NCBI GenBank assembly: GCA_946401865.1
Contig: CAMIVO010000008.1
Coordinates: 1-47,770, forward strand
DNA from: an uncultured Clostridia bacterium
GTDB lineage: Bacteria; Bacillota; Clostridia; TANB77; CAG-508
Reading direction: 5' to 3'
DNA: 47,770 nucleotides
Each line of letters opens with the position of its first letter. The stretch's first letter is position 1. The notes beneath the pieces are model-generated. The model worked only from the letters and a program-made list of their open reading frames with translations. It made no database searches and was not told where the DNA came from. The position numbers were made by a program, and so were the translations under genes. Below are positions 1 through 9,415 of this stretch, in pieces.

Positions 1-55
1 AATAAATATATAAACTTTAGGCAGGGCTAATTTATAATAAACCGTGAATTGTAAC
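1..55. repeat. Partial copy of a 145-bp inverted-repeat element (right arm only)
   Basis: These 55 bases are identical to 30976-31030, the right arm of the inverted-repeat element at 30886-31030. The outer end is the same 15-base terminus ACCGTGAATTGTAAC. The left part of this copy would lie outside the window, which fits a contig that breaks inside a repeat. Confidence 0.85.
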
Positions 56-128
56 TGGGGATGATTTTGGGATGTGTCCCCAAAATCTTGGGAGGTGTCC
101 CCAAAATCTCCCAAAATCTCCCAAAATC
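56..128. repeat. GTCCCC-type intergenic repeat cluster
   Basis: A G/C-rich patch contains repeated TCCCAAAATC and GTCCCCAAAATC units in both orientations. The 27 bases at 61-87 are the exact reverse complement of 16781-16807. No coding potential is visible. It belongs to the window-wide family of GTCCCC-containing palindromes. Confidence 0.7.
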
Positions 129-150
129 TTACTAAAATGTATTAATTTTA

Positions 151-179
151 TTGAAATTTTAATTTTGATATGATATAAT
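151..179 (+). promoter_or_regulatory. Sigma-A-type promoter for the pfkB-like/purE/purH genes
   Basis: TTGAAA at 151-156 and a perfect TATAAT at 174-179 are separated by 17 bases, about 40 bases before the first start codon. The elements are seen directly; promoter activity is inferred. Confidence 0.6.
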
Positions 180-218
180 CCACTCATATCAAATTAAATA
201 TTATGGAGATACCTTTTT

Positions 219-1130
219 ATGAATCAAGAAAAAATCTTTATCTCACATGGAGATATTATTTTAGACAAAATATATGATGAAAATTTAAATCTTTTAAAAC
301 AAGATGGCGGTGGATGTAATTGGAATGACTTATATAACTTATCAATGATGGGAGAAAAATGCTATGCAATAGGTTCTAAAGGTAATGATCCTGAAGGTAA
401 TGTTGCTATAAAATCCTTAATTGAAAGCAATGTTAATACCGACTATATTATCACCGAAAATAAAAAAACAAATGTTATGAATATTATCATTCCTAATAGT
501 AAATTACATGACAATTCTATTTTACATTCTTGGTATTCACCTATAACTTATGAATATACAATGAACTTCTCTGATAATTTGCCTATAGAATTACCTAAAG
601 AATTAGAAAATAACGACATATATATTATATTAGACAAATTTCAACCAGTCAATTTAAGATTTATACAGAATTTAAAATGTAAATATACCCTATGTCTAGA
701 TTTTGGGCATATTCGTTTTTTTGAACATTTCACCAAACAATATTTAACTTTATTTTTAGAAAAATCCAAATTTGTACAATTAAATGATAATGTAGTTCAT
801 TTATTATTTGAAAGATTTGGAGTAAAAGATGAAGTAGAATTTTTTAATCTTTTTAATTTTGACCTACTAGTATTAACTAAAGGAAAAAAAGGCGCTACTT
901 TTATATTTAAAGAAAACGGAAAATTAAAAAAAATTGATAAACAGCCAGAGGTCATTGTAGATATTGTCGATTCTTCTGGTGCTGGTGATGCATTTTTTTC
1001 AAAAATTTTACAACAATATGCATATGCAGAAACTATAGATACTAATTTTGTTAATATTACTTTTAATCTTGCAAATAAATTATCACGTGAGGTAATTTCG
1101 CAAGTTGGAAGTCGTGTTATAAAAAAATAA
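219..1130 (+). CDS. PfkB-family carbohydrate/nucleoside kinase
   Basis: The 303-residue protein is a ribokinase/PfkB-fold small-molecule kinase. The signature near the C-terminus, DSSGAGDAF at residues 251-259, carries the GAGD anion hole and the catalytic aspartate (D257). An N-terminal glycine-rich GGG...N segment around residues 30-35 matches the sugar-binding side of the fold. A GGAGAT ribosome site lies nine bases before the ATG. purE starts 18 bases after the stop, so the two genes are probably cotranscribed, which hints at a sugar or nucleoside substrate related to purine supply. The fructosamine-kinase and ribokinase branches are equally possible and the substrate cannot be read from the sequence. 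Family assignment is firm; substrate is not. Confidence 0.8.
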   Translation: MNQEKIFISHGDIILDKIYDENLNLLKQDGGGCNWNDLYNLSMMGEKCYAIGSKGNDPEGNVAIKSLIESNVNTDYIITENKKTNVMNIIIPNSKLHDNSILHSWYSPITYEYTMNFSDNLPIELPKELENNDIYIILDKFQPVNLRFIQNLKCKYTLCLDFGHIRFFEHFTKQYLTLFLEKSKFVQLNDNVVHLLFERFGVKDEVEFFNLFNFDLLVLTKGKKGATFIFKENGKLKKIDKQPEVIVDIVDSSGAGDAFFSKILQQYAYAETIDTNFVNITFNLANKLSREVISQVGSRVIKK

Positions 1131-1148
1131 AAGGAGGTTTTCGTTATT

Positions 1149-1676
1149 ATGAAGGAAAATATTGATGTTTCCGTTATTATGGGTAGTGATTCTGATTTAC
1201 CCATTATGAATGACTGTATTCATTTTTTAGACCAAATGAATATTTCTTATGAAGTAAAAATTCTTTCTGTTCATCGCACACCCGAAAGAGCAACAGAGTA
1301 TGCAAAAGAATTAAAAGAACGTAATGTTAAAGTTATTATTGCTGGTGCAGGTGGTGCTGCTCATCTACCTGGCGTATTTGCAGCAATGGTTCCAACAGTT
1401 CCTGTAATTGGTATACCTATTCAAACAAAATCTTTAGGTGGTATAGATTCACTATATTCAATTGTTCAAATGCCATCTGGTATTCCAGTAGCAACTGTTG
1501 CAATAAATGGTGCAAAAAACGCAGCAATTCTTGCAACTTCAATCTTAGCAGTTGGAAATGAAGAATTAAAAAGTAAATTAGCCGATTTTAAAACATCCTT
1601 AAAAGAAGCTGTTATTGCCAAAGATGAAAAATTACAAAAATCAGGTGTAGATACATATTTAAAGAATATGAATTAA
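1149..1676 (+). CDS. purE: PurE, N5-CAIR mutase (class I)
   Basis: The 175-residue protein converts N5-carboxyaminoimidazole ribonucleotide to CAIR in de novo purine synthesis. It opens with the phosphate-binding MGSDSDLPIM motif, followed by SVHRTPER, the GAGGAAHLPGV loop and DSLYSIVQMPSGIPVATVA, all typical of class I PurE. A strong AAAGGAGG site precedes the ATG. Class I enzymes normally depend on PurK for their substrate, and no purK is present in this window although nearly every other pathway gene is. It lies between a PfkB-type kinase and purH on the same strand. Confidence 0.95.
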   Translation: MKENIDVSVIMGSDSDLPIMNDCIHFLDQMNISYEVKILSVHRTPERATEYAKELKERNVKVIIAGAGGAAHLPGVFAAMVPTVPVIGIPIQTKSLGGIDSLYSIVQMPSGIPVATVAINGAKNAAILATSILAVGNEELKSKLADFKTSLKEAVIAKDEKLQKSGVDTYLKNMN

Positions 1677-1741
1677 TAAATATAATTATAATAAAATAAC
1701 ATTTAACTTAAAATATTTTTTTATAGAAAGGAATGAAAAAA

Positions 1742-3292
1742 ATGAAAGCCCTAATTAGTGTGTCAGATAAAACTGGTATTGTAGAATTTGCCAAAGAACT
1801 TGAAAATCTTGGCATTGAAATAGTTTCAACAGGAGGTACTTTTCAAAAATTAAAAGGAGAAAATGTAAATGCAATTGAAATTTCATCTTTAACAGGATTT
1901 CCTGAATGTTTAGATGGTCGTGTAAAAACACTCCATCCAAAAGTCCATGCTGGATTACTTGCTATAAGAAATAATCCAAAACATATGGAGCAATTAAAAG
2001 AACTAAATATTGATACTATTGATTTTGTAATAGTTAACCTATATCCATTTAAACAAACAATCACCAAAGAAAATGTAACAAGAGAAGAATGTATTGAAAA
2101 CATTGATATTGGTGGCCCTACTATGCTACGTGCTGCTGCAAAAAATTATCAAGATGTTGTAGTTATAACAGATCCTAATGATTACTCAAAAGTTTTAGAT
2201 GAATTAAAATCAACTAACCAAGTTTCTCTTGATACTAAATTCTATCTAATGCAAAAAGTATTCGAACATACAGCAAATTATGATTCAATGATTTTCAATT
2301 ATATAAAAAATGAAAGAAAAGATACTACCTATCCACAAACTCTTTCTTTAACATATGAAAAAGTTCAAGAAATGAGATATGGAGAAAATCCACATCAAAC
2401 AGGTTGCTTATACAAAGAAATAGGTAAATGTACCGGTTCTTTAGTTACAGCTAAACAATTAAACGGTAAAGAATTATCTTTTAATAATATTAATGATACA
2501 AATGGTGCACTTGAATTATTAAAAGAATTTGATGAACCAACAATTGTAGCCTGTAAACATGGAAATCCATGTGGTGTTGGAAGTGATAATTCAGATATTT
2601 ATAAAGCATGGAGAAAAGCATATTCTGCTGATAATATGTCTATATTTGGAGGAATTGTTGTTTCTAATCGTGAAATCAATGAAGCTATCGCAAAAGAAAT
2701 GTCTGAGATGTTTTTAGAAGTTATTGTTGCTCCATCTTATTCAGATAAAGCTCTTGAAATATTAAAACTAAAAAAGAATCTTCGTGTATTATTGTTACCT
2801 GAAATTACAATAAAACAAGCTGAAAATTCTTATGATATTAAGAAAATAAATGGTGGAATTATAGTTCAATCTATAGATTCAAAATTATTAGATGATTATG
2901 AAGTTGTTACAAATAGAGCACCATCTAAAGAAGAATTAGATGATTTAATGTTTGCATGGAAAGTTGTTAAATATGTTAAATCAAATGGCATAGCTTTAGC
3001 TAAAAATAAACAAACAGTAGGAATTGGTCCTGGACAAGTTAATAGAATTTGGTCTACAAAACAATGTATTGAACACGCAAATGAATTAATAGGTGAAGAT
3101 GCAACTAATGGTGCTGTTCTTGCTTCTGATGCATTTTTCCCTTTTGATGATTGTGTTGAAGCTGCACATAAAGCTGGTATTACTGCTATTATTCAACCAG
3201 GTGGAGCTTTAAAAGATCAACTTTCTATTGATAAGTGTAATGAATATGGAATGACCATGATATTTACACATATGCGTCATTTTAAACATTAA
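1742..3292 (+). CDS. purH: PurH, AICAR transformylase / IMP cyclohydrolase
   Basis: This bifunctional enzyme performs the last two steps to IMP. The N-terminal MGS-like cyclohydrolase domain covers about the first 200 residues (ISVSDKTGI, STGGT, DGRVKTLHPKVHAG). The C-terminal transformylase domain contains the KHGNPCGVG motif and the AAHKAGI...IIQPGG ending. An in-frame ATG at 1733 touches the AAAGGA ribosome site, so the ATG at 1742, nine bases further on, is the better start and gives 516 residues, normal for the family. It follows purE by 65 bases with no terminator seen between. Confidence 0.96.
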   Translation: MKALISVSDKTGIVEFAKELENLGIEIVSTGGTFQKLKGENVNAIEISSLTGFPECLDGRVKTLHPKVHAGLLAIRNNPKHMEQLKELNIDTIDFVIVNLYPFKQTITKENVTREECIENIDIGGPTMLRAAAKNYQDVVVITDPNDYSKVLDELKSTNQVSLDTKFYLMQKVFEHTANYDSMIFNYIKNERKDTTYPQTLSLTYEKVQEMRYGENPHQTGCLYKEIGKCTGSLVTAKQLNGKELSFNNINDTNGALELLKEFDEPTIVACKHGNPCGVGSDNSDIYKAWRKAYSADNMSIFGGIVVSNREINEAIAKEMSEMFLEVIVAPSYSDKALEILKLKKNLRVLLLPEITIKQAENSYDIKKINGGIIVQSIDSKLLDDYEVVTNRAPSKEELDDLMFAWKVVKYVKSNGIALAKNKQTVGIGPGQVNRIWSTKQCIEHANELIGEDATNGAVLASDAFFPFDDCVEAAHKAGITAIIQPGGALKDQLSIDKCNEYGMTMIFTHMRHFKH

Positions 3293-3322
3293 AAAAAATT
3301 AAAGTTTAAGATATAAAAAATG

Positions 3323-3340
3323 TTCCCCAACATTTAAATT
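3323..3340. repeat. Small hairpin in the purH-purC gap
   Basis: AAATGTT and AACATTT flank CCCC, giving a seven-base-pair perfect stem with a four-base loop. There is no clean T-run, so it is a weak terminator candidate or a processing/stability hairpin between purH and purC. Confidence 0.35.
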
Positions 3341-3384
3341 AATATAAAAAAAAGCCATTTAGAAAGAAAGGATATATATTTAAA

Positions 3385-4233
3385 ATGAAAAAAATTAGTA
3401 GTGGAAAAGTTCGTGAAATTTATGAAGTAGATAAAGATAAACTTTTAATTGTAGTTTCTGATAGAATATCTGCATTTGATTATATTTTGCCAAGTTTAAT
3501 ACCTGAAAAAGGAAAAATTCTAAATCAAATTTCAAAATTTTGGTTTGATTTTTCAAAAGACATAATTCCTAATCATTTAATTTCTACAGATTTAAAAGAC
3601 TTTCCTGAAGAATTTCAAACAGAAGAATTTGATGGTAGAAGTATGTTAGTTAAAAAATTAAAAATGATACCTATTGAATGTATTGTAAGAGGTTATATTA
3701 CAGGTTCTGGTTGGAAAAGCTATAAACAAAGCGGAACTATTTGTGGTATTAAGTTACCAGAAGGACTACAAGAATCTGAAAAATTACCTGAACCAATTTT
3801 TACACCAACAACAAAAGCTAAAGAAGGTCATGATGAAAATATTTCTTTTGAGCAAGTTTGTGACATGATAGGAAAAGATCTTGCTATAAAACTACGTGAT
3901 AAAACAATTGAAATTTATCAAAAATGTTCTGAATATGCCTTAACAAAAAATGTAATTATTGCTGATACAAAGTTTGAATTTGGTCTTGATGAAAATGGAA
4001 ATTTAGTACTTGGAGATGAAATTTTAACTCCTGATTCAAGCAGATTTTGGCCAGCTGAAGATTATCAAGTTGGAAAATCTCAAAAGAGTTTTGATAAACA
4101 ATATATTAGAGATTGGATTAAATCTACAGGTTATAATCCTGAATCTGGAGATTCAATTCCTGATGATGTTATACAAGTTACTGTAGATAAATATAAAGAA
4201 GCATATAAATTAATTACTGGAAAAGAGTTTTAG
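3385..4233 (+). CDS. purC: PurC, SAICAR synthetase
   Basis: The enzyme joins aspartate to CAIR using ATP. The N-terminal SSGKVREIYEV, then SDRISAFDYILP, IECIVRGYITGSGWKSY and the C-terminal GDEILTPDSSRFWPAEDY are SAICAR synthetase signatures. At 282 residues it is longer than the common 235-245-residue bacterial form and resembles the longer version with an extended C-terminus (TGYNPESGDSIPDDV). An AAAGGA site lies 13 bases upstream. It converges on the frameshifted purF with a strong shared hairpin between them. Confidence 0.95.
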   Translation: MKKISSGKVREIYEVDKDKLLIVVSDRISAFDYILPSLIPEKGKILNQISKFWFDFSKDIIPNHLISTDLKDFPEEFQTEEFDGRSMLVKKLKMIPIECIVRGYITGSGWKSYKQSGTICGIKLPEGLQESEKLPEPIFTPTTKAKEGHDENISFEQVCDMIGKDLAIKLRDKTIEIYQKCSEYALTKNVIIADTKFEFGLDENGNLVLGDEILTPDSSRFWPAEDYQVGKSQKSFDKQYIRDWIKSTGYNPESGDSIPDDVIQVTVDKYKEAYKLITGKEF

Positions 4234-4240
4234 GACTCTG

Positions 4241-4300
4241 AAAAAAGGGGACGGAGAATTTTTTTCAATTTTTTGAAAAAAATTCTCCGTCCCCTTTTTT
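4241..4300. terminator. Bidirectional terminator with a perfect 25-bp stem (GTCCCC family)
   Basis: Bases 4241-4265 are the exact reverse complement of 4276-4300, with a short loop that itself can pair. Each side ends in a six-base A or T run, so the hairpin can terminate both purC and the converging purF. The stem centre GGGGACGGAG links it to the dispersed GTCCCC repeat family. It starts seven bases after the purC stop codon. Confidence 0.85.
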
Positions 4301-4310
4301 CATTTTTTTA

Positions 4311-5733
4311 TTAAAATTCAATTTTTTCAAATGTTTCCTTATCTATATTTTTTGGTACATCAATAGGATATTTTCCAGTAAAACATCCATCACAAAGACC
4401 TTTAACTTTGCAATCTTTAGTTATTTCTTTTAAACTATCTAAACTTAAAAATTCTAAAGAATCGGCACCAATAAATTGTCTAATCTCTTCTACTGTCCTT
4501 TTATTTGCAATTAAATTTTCCTTTTTATCAACATCAGTTCCAAAATAACAAACATCAACAAAAGGAGGAGATGCAACTCTAATATGAACTTCTAATGCTC
4601 CTGCATCTTTCAAAGTTTTTATTATTCTTGTAATTGTTGTTCCTCTAACAATTGAGTCATCTACTAAAACTATCTTTTTTCCTTTTACTGTATGTCTTAA
4701 AGGATTTAATTTTAGATTTACCAATTTTTTTCTTCTTTTTTGTGTATTTTGTATAAAAGTTCTTCCAATATATTTACTTTTAATAAATACAATATCATAT
4801 GGAATTTTTGACTCTTTTGAAAATCCGAAGAGCAGCATCAATTCCAGAATCTGGAACACCTGCGACAATGTCAGCTTCCACCTTTTTTTGCTTAGCTAAA
4901 TATCTTCCTGCATTTTCACGAAAAATATGTACATTAATTCCATCAATTGTAGAATCAGGTCTTGCAAAATATATATATTCAAATACACATAAACCTTTCT
5001 TTTCATTTGGAAGATATTTTTCACTTGTAATATTGTTATTTGTAATTGTTACAATTTCCCCTGGCTCTATATTTCTTTCAAATTCTGCTCCCATAATATC
5101 TAGTGCACAACTTTCAGATGCAAAAACAATTTCCTCACCTAAATTTCCAATACAAAGAGGTCTAAATCCTTGAGGATCACGAACTGCAATCATTTTTGTT
5201 GAAGACATTATTAATAATGAATATGCTCCTTTTATTATTTTCATTGTATTTTTTATTGCTTCTTCTATAGTTTTAGTTTTTAACCTTTCTCTAACTATAA
5301 TATGACATATAATTTCTGTATCACTTGTTGTTGTAAAAATTGCTCCTTCTTCTTCTAGTTGTTTTTTTAGTTCTACTGCATTTGTCAAATTCCCATTATG
5401 CACAATAGCTAGATTTCCTTTTTTATGTCTTACAACCATTGGTTGAGCATTTTCCTTTTTACTAACCCCTGTTGTTGAATAACGCACATGTCCTATTGCC
5501 ATTTTTCCACATGGCATAGCTGCTTGAACTTCTTTTGTAAAGACTTCAGAAACCAAGCCGATATCTTTATGAAACTGAATAATTCCATCTTCGTTTATTG
5601 CAATACCGCAACTTTCCTCTCCTCTGTGTTGCAAAGCAGATAGCCCTATACAAACTTTTGGGGTTAATTCTTCTTTTGATTCTTTTGTATATATTCCAAA
5701 TATTCCACATTCTTCTTTTAGTTTGTTAAACAT
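4311..5733 (-). pseudogene. purF: PurF, glutamine PRPP amidotransferase, broken by a +1 frameshift
   Basis: PurF makes phosphoribosylamine from PRPP and glutamine, the committed purine step. Both halves are well preserved. The N-terminal part reads MFNKLKEECGIFGI with the nucleophile cysteine after a short propeptide, then LQHRGEESCGIA and GVPDSGIDAAL. The reading frame then changes, and the C-terminal part continues with GFSKESKIPYD, KYIGRTFIQ, the PRPP loop VLVDDSIVRGTT and the Cys-X2-Cys at GLCDGCFTGKYP. One extra base near 4827 (coding strand CTT CGG A) causes the shift; without it the protein would be about 474 residues, the normal length. No other lesion is visible. Explanations are a sequencing/assembly error, a recent mutation, or translational frameshifting. 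Confidence 0.9.
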
Positions 5734-5802
5734 TTTAATTCTCCTTTTAAGGTTTTAAATATAATATATTTTTACTTTTTGGTTTCGTACTAGATATATT
5801 TC

Positions 5803-5831
5803 TTTATATGTGCGTTAAAATCTAAAATCAA
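5803..5831 (-). promoter_or_regulatory. Candidate purF promoter
   Basis: On the minus strand TTGATT is followed after 17 bases by TATAAA, about 70 bases before the purF start. No recognisable purine riboswitch was found in this gap. Confidence 0.4.
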
Positions 5832-5881
5832 AAGTTTGAAATTAGGTTTTCTGCTTCTCCCACAAAACTTAACTATAAATA

Positions 5882-5910
5882 TTGACTTTATTATTGTTGT
5901 ATGTTAAACT
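5882..5910 (+). promoter_or_regulatory. Candidate purN promoter
   Basis: TTGACT and TAAACT are spaced by 17 bases and end 28 bases before the purN ATG. The -10 box is a weak match, so the call is tentative. Confidence 0.4.
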
Positions 5911-5938
5911 TCTATTAAAAAAATAGGAGAAATTTTAT

Positions 5939-6511
5939 ATGTATAATTTAATTGTTTTTGCCTCTGGAAATGGCTCAACACTTCAAGCTATAATTGATAG
6001 TATAAATAATAATTGCTTAAAAGCTCAAATTAATCTTGTTGTTTCAGATAATCCAAAAGCTTATGCTCTTCAAAGAGCAAAAAATAGCAATATACCCACT
6101 TACATAATTCAAAGTAAAAATTTTATTGATAGGGATTTAGAACTTGAAAACGTACTTTCAAAATATGACATTGATCTTATTGTACTTGCAGGTTACTTAA
6201 AAATGATTGGTCCAAAATTAATTGAGAAATACAGAATCATTAATACACATCCATCTTTACTTCCTAAATATGGTGGAAAAGGTATGCATGGTATGAATGT
6301 ACATAAAGCTGTAATTGCCGCTAAAGAAAGTAAAAGTGGAGCAACCATACACTTTGTAAATCAAGAATATGATAAAGGTACTATTATTAGTCAAACTATA
6401 GTTGATGTTTTTCCATCAGATACAGCTGAAAGTCTATCTCAAAAAGTACAATCTGCTGAAAAAGTTCAACTTATAGATGTTCTAAATCGATTTACGAATA
6501 ATTTAATTTAA
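5939..6511 (+). CDS. purN: PurN, GAR formyltransferase
   Basis: The 190-residue enzyme transfers a formyl group from 10-formyltetrahydrofolate to GAR. The N-terminal ASGNGSTLQAI loop, LAGYLKMIGP, the catalytic INTHPSLLP histidine and asparagine, and the aspartate region EYDKGTIISQ are present. An AGGAG site sits eight bases before the ATG. Its stop codon overlaps that of the convergent purD by three to four bases, so there is no room for a dedicated terminator. It is divergent from the broken purF. Confidence 0.95.
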   Translation: MYNLIVFASGNGSTLQAIIDSINNNCLKAQINLVVSDNPKAYALQRAKNSNIPTYIIQSKNFIDRDLELENVLSKYDIDLIVLAGYLKMIGPKLIEKYRIINTHPSLLPKYGGKGMHGMNVHKAVIAAKESKSGATIHFVNQEYDKGTIISQTIVDVFPSDTAESLSQKVQSAEKVQLIDVLNRFTNNLI

Positions 6512-7803
6512 TGTTCATAAATTGTCCCAATATCACTTCTATAATCTAGTTTTTTATCAATATTACCACTCATTGCATCATATACTGTTTTCTTAGCTTC
6601 TTCTATAGTATCTTTGCTTGCAAATACTGCAAATAATCTCGAAGTTCCGACAGAAGTATATATGTTTTCACTTATTTTTTTACTACTTGCAAAGTAAAGC
6701 TTAGCCCCTTTATTTTTTATATTTTCTGTATTTAAGGTGAATTCACATGGATCACCTTTTTTTATTGCATAATCTTTACTTACAACATAAACAGTAAATG
6801 TACAATTATTTTTAAATTTACAATTATCAGTTGATAATTTTTGTTCCCAAATATTTTCCATAACTTCAGTAAATGGAGTTTCTAATGAATTTAATACATT
6901 AATAGCCTCTGGATCTCCAAATCTAGCGTTAAATTCTATAAACTTAATTCCTTGTTTGCATTTAAAAAATCCACCATAAATAACACCAGTAAATTCCATA
7001 CTGTCTTTATTTATATAATTAATTGTATCTTTAATTAATTTACTACATACGTCTATATCTTTTTGCTCTAAAAATGGCAATAATCCAGTTTCAAAACTTA
7101 AACATCCCATACCTCCTGTTCCAGGTCCTTTATCTTCATTAAATCGATAAGGATAATCAAAAGTAATTGGTGTAACAACAATATTTTTTCCATCTGTTAA
7201 AGCCATTACAGTAAATTCTCTACCTTCAACTTTATCTTGAACAATAACTCTTCCATCAGCTTCTATGCAAGATTTAGCATAATCATATCCCTCTTGCTTT
7301 CCTTTAAAATGTACACCTCCAACTTTTACTCCTTTTCCTCCAGTTAGTCCTTCCGGTTTTACAACAAAACTATCATCATCATAATTTGATATAAAATCAT
7401 CTAATTCGTTAATATTTGAAATTTGCTTATTTTTTATAATCATCTCTGGTGCTAATTCACTTACAATGTCTAAAGCATATGATTTACTCCATTCTATTTT
7501 TGCACCTTTAGAGGTAGGTCCAAAAGTTTTAATTCCTAAACTTTTAGCAAAATCTATTAATCCTTCTTGTAGTAAATTATCTTGACTTACAATCATTGCC
7601 TCTATATTTTCATCTTTTATAAACTTTCCAACTAATTCTTTATCAAATGGATTTCCAACTAAATATTTTCCATTTGATTTTTCTACATATTCTACAATAG
7701 AAGGGTTAGCATATGCCATAATAGAATATAATTCATATCCATTTGAAATGCATTCAGCTAAAACTGCTTCACGTCCCCCATTTCCTAATAATAAACACTT
7801 CAT
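6508..7803 (-). CDS. purD: PurD, phosphoribosylamine-glycine ligase
   Basis: This ATP-grasp enzyme makes GAR from phosphoribosylamine and glycine. The N-terminal LLLGNGGREAVLA motif, VVKPEGLTGGKGVKV, GREFTVMALTDG, GPGTGGMGCLS and FNARFGDPEA are all in their usual order over 431 residues, a normal length. AAAAGGAG precedes the ATG. It follows purB by 44 bases on the same strand and probably shares its transcript. Confidence 0.95.
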   Translation of the reverse strand: MKCLLLGNGGREAVLAECISNGYELYSIMAYANPSIVEYVEKSNGKYLVGNPFDKELVGKFIKDENIEAMIVSQDNLLQEGLIDFAKSLGIKTFGPTSKGAKIEWSKSYALDIVSELAPEMIIKNKQISNINELDDFISNYDDDSFVVKPEGLTGGKGVKVGGVHFKGKQEGYDYAKSCIEADGRVIVQDKVEGREFTVMALTDGKNIVVTPITFDYPYRFNEDKGPGTGGMGCLSFETGLLPFLEQKDIDVCSKLIKDTINYINKDSMEFTGVIYGGFFKCKQGIKFIEFNARFGDPEAINVLNSLETPFTEVMENIWEQKLSTDNCKFKNNCTFTVYVVSKDYAIKKGDPCEFTLNTENIKNKGAKLYFASSKKISENIYTSVGTSRLFAVFASKDTIEEAKKTVYDAMSGNIDKKLDYRSDIGTIYEH

Positions 7804-7847
7804 AAAATTTGCTCCTTTTTAAAAATTTTTTTGATTAAATATATTTG

Positions 7848-9281
7848 TTACACATTAACTTCTACTTTTATATTATCTACTAAATCTCTATACTTTTCAA
7901 TAACAGGGTTAACTTTTTCTTCTATAAAATCTACTACTTGGTTTGGAGCTCTACCACATAAATTTCTTGGATTCATAGCTTCTAAAATTTCTTTTTCTGT
8001 TAACCCAAAAGCTTTATCTGCTGCAATTCTTTGAACCAAATCATTTGGTTTACCTAATTCTTTTACTTGTTTTGCAGCTTCCATAGAATATACCCTTATT
8101 TTTTCATGTAATTCTTGCCTATCCCCACCTTTTAAAACAGCATTCATAAGTATTTCTTCTGTTGCCATAAATGGTAATTCCTGCATTATATTAGTTTTTA
8201 TTACATTTTCATAAACTACTATGTCTTTTGAAATATTGGCATATAAAATTAATATACTATCAACTGCTAAAAAGCTTTCTGGAATACAAATTCTTTTATT
8301 TGCAGAATCATCTAGTGTTCTTTCTAACCACTGTGTTGAAGCAGTCATTGCAGTGTCTTGCGCTAAAGCAATTACATGTCTTGAAAGTGAATTAATTCTT
8401 TCACTTCTCATTGGATTTCTCTTATATGCCATAGCAGATGAGCCAATTTGTCCCTTTTCAAAAGGTTCTTCTAATTCTTTCTCGTGTTGTAACAATCTCA
8501 TATCATTAGCAAACTTCGAAGCGCTTTGTGCAATTTGTGCAAGCAAATTTAAAACCCTTGAATCTAATTTTCTAGTGTATGTTTGTCCAGAAACGGCAAA
8601 TACATTTTTAAATCCCATTTTCTCAGCAATTTTCATGTCAATTTGTTTTACTTTTTCTTCATTCTTAAATAGCTTCATAAAACTTTCTTGTGTTCCAGTA
8701 GTGCCTTTACACCCTAAAAGCTTCATATGGCTTTGCACAAATTCAATTTCTTCTAAATCCTCAATTAAATCTTGTAGCCATAAAGTTGCTCTTTTACCAA
8801 CAGTTGTAAGCTGAGCTGGTTGAAAATGTGTATATCCTAAACATACTATGTCTTTATTTTTTAAAGCAAATTCTTTTAAATTTTTTATAACTAAAATAAC
8901 TTTTTGTTTAATTAATTCTAGTGCTTTTGTCATTAATATAACATCTGTATTATCAGTAACATAGCATGATGTTGCACCTAAGTGTATTATAGGTTTCGCT
9001 TTTGGACATTTTAATCCAAATTCATATACATGTGCCATAACATCATGTCTACATTCTCTTTCTCTTTTTGCAACAATGTCATAATCAATATTATTAACAT
9101 TTTGTTTCATTTCTTCAATTTGTTCATCTGTAATATCAATTCCCAATTCTTTTTCTGTTTCTGCTAGTGCTATCCAAAGTTTTCTCCAAGTAGAATATTT
9201 ACTGTCATTAGACCATAAGGCATTCATTTCCTTACTTGGATAACGACCAGATAGTGGCGTATTATATATGCCATTTTCCAT
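7848..9281 (-). CDS. purB: PurB, adenylosuccinate lyase
   Basis: The enzyme cleaves SAICAR and adenylosuccinate, releasing fumarate. The fumarase/aspartase-superfamily signature GSSAMAYKRNPMRSERI, the TGTQESF loop and HLGATSCYVTDN are clear. At 477 residues, with QTYTRKLDSRVL and QWLERTLDDSANKRI, it resembles the long, eukaryote-like branch of the family more than the roughly 430-residue Bacillus type. It lies 134 bases after purL and 44 before purD. A small GGGACAGTCCCC palindrome sits in the gap to purL at about 9384. Confidence 0.95.
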   Translation of the reverse strand: MENGIYNTPLSGRYPSKEMNALWSNDSKYSTWRKLWIALAETEKELGIDITDEQIEEMKQNVNNIDYDIVAKRERECRHDVMAHVYEFGLKCPKAKPIIHLGATSCYVTDNTDVILMTKALELIKQKVILVIKNLKEFALKNKDIVCLGYTHFQPAQLTTVGKRATLWLQDLIEDLEEIEFVQSHMKLLGCKGTTGTQESFMKLFKNEEKVKQIDMKIAEKMGFKNVFAVSGQTYTRKLDSRVLNLLAQIAQSASKFANDMRLLQHEKELEEPFEKGQIGSSAMAYKRNPMRSERINSLSRHVIALAQDTAMTASTQWLERTLDDSANKRICIPESFLAVDSILILYANISKDIVVYENVIKTNIMQELPFMATEEILMNAVLKGGDRQELHEKIRVYSMEAAKQVKELGKPNDLVQRIAADKAFGLTEKEILEAMNPRNLCGRAPNQVVDFIEEKVNPVIEKYRDLVDNIKVEVNV

Positions 9282-9415
9282 AATTCTTTCCTTTCCGAAT
9301 TAATGAAAAACTTTGTCTTTCTGTATTAAAATACTCGTTTTTGATTAATTCTTTAATAATTATAAATTATTCATTTTTTCATTGGGACAGTCCCCACTGA
9401 AAAAACTTCTCATAT

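Noticed and set aside
5733..5933. Purine riboswitch or PurR box between purF and purN
   Set aside because: I looked for the purine aptamer core and for paired PurR-type boxes and saw no convincing match on either strand.
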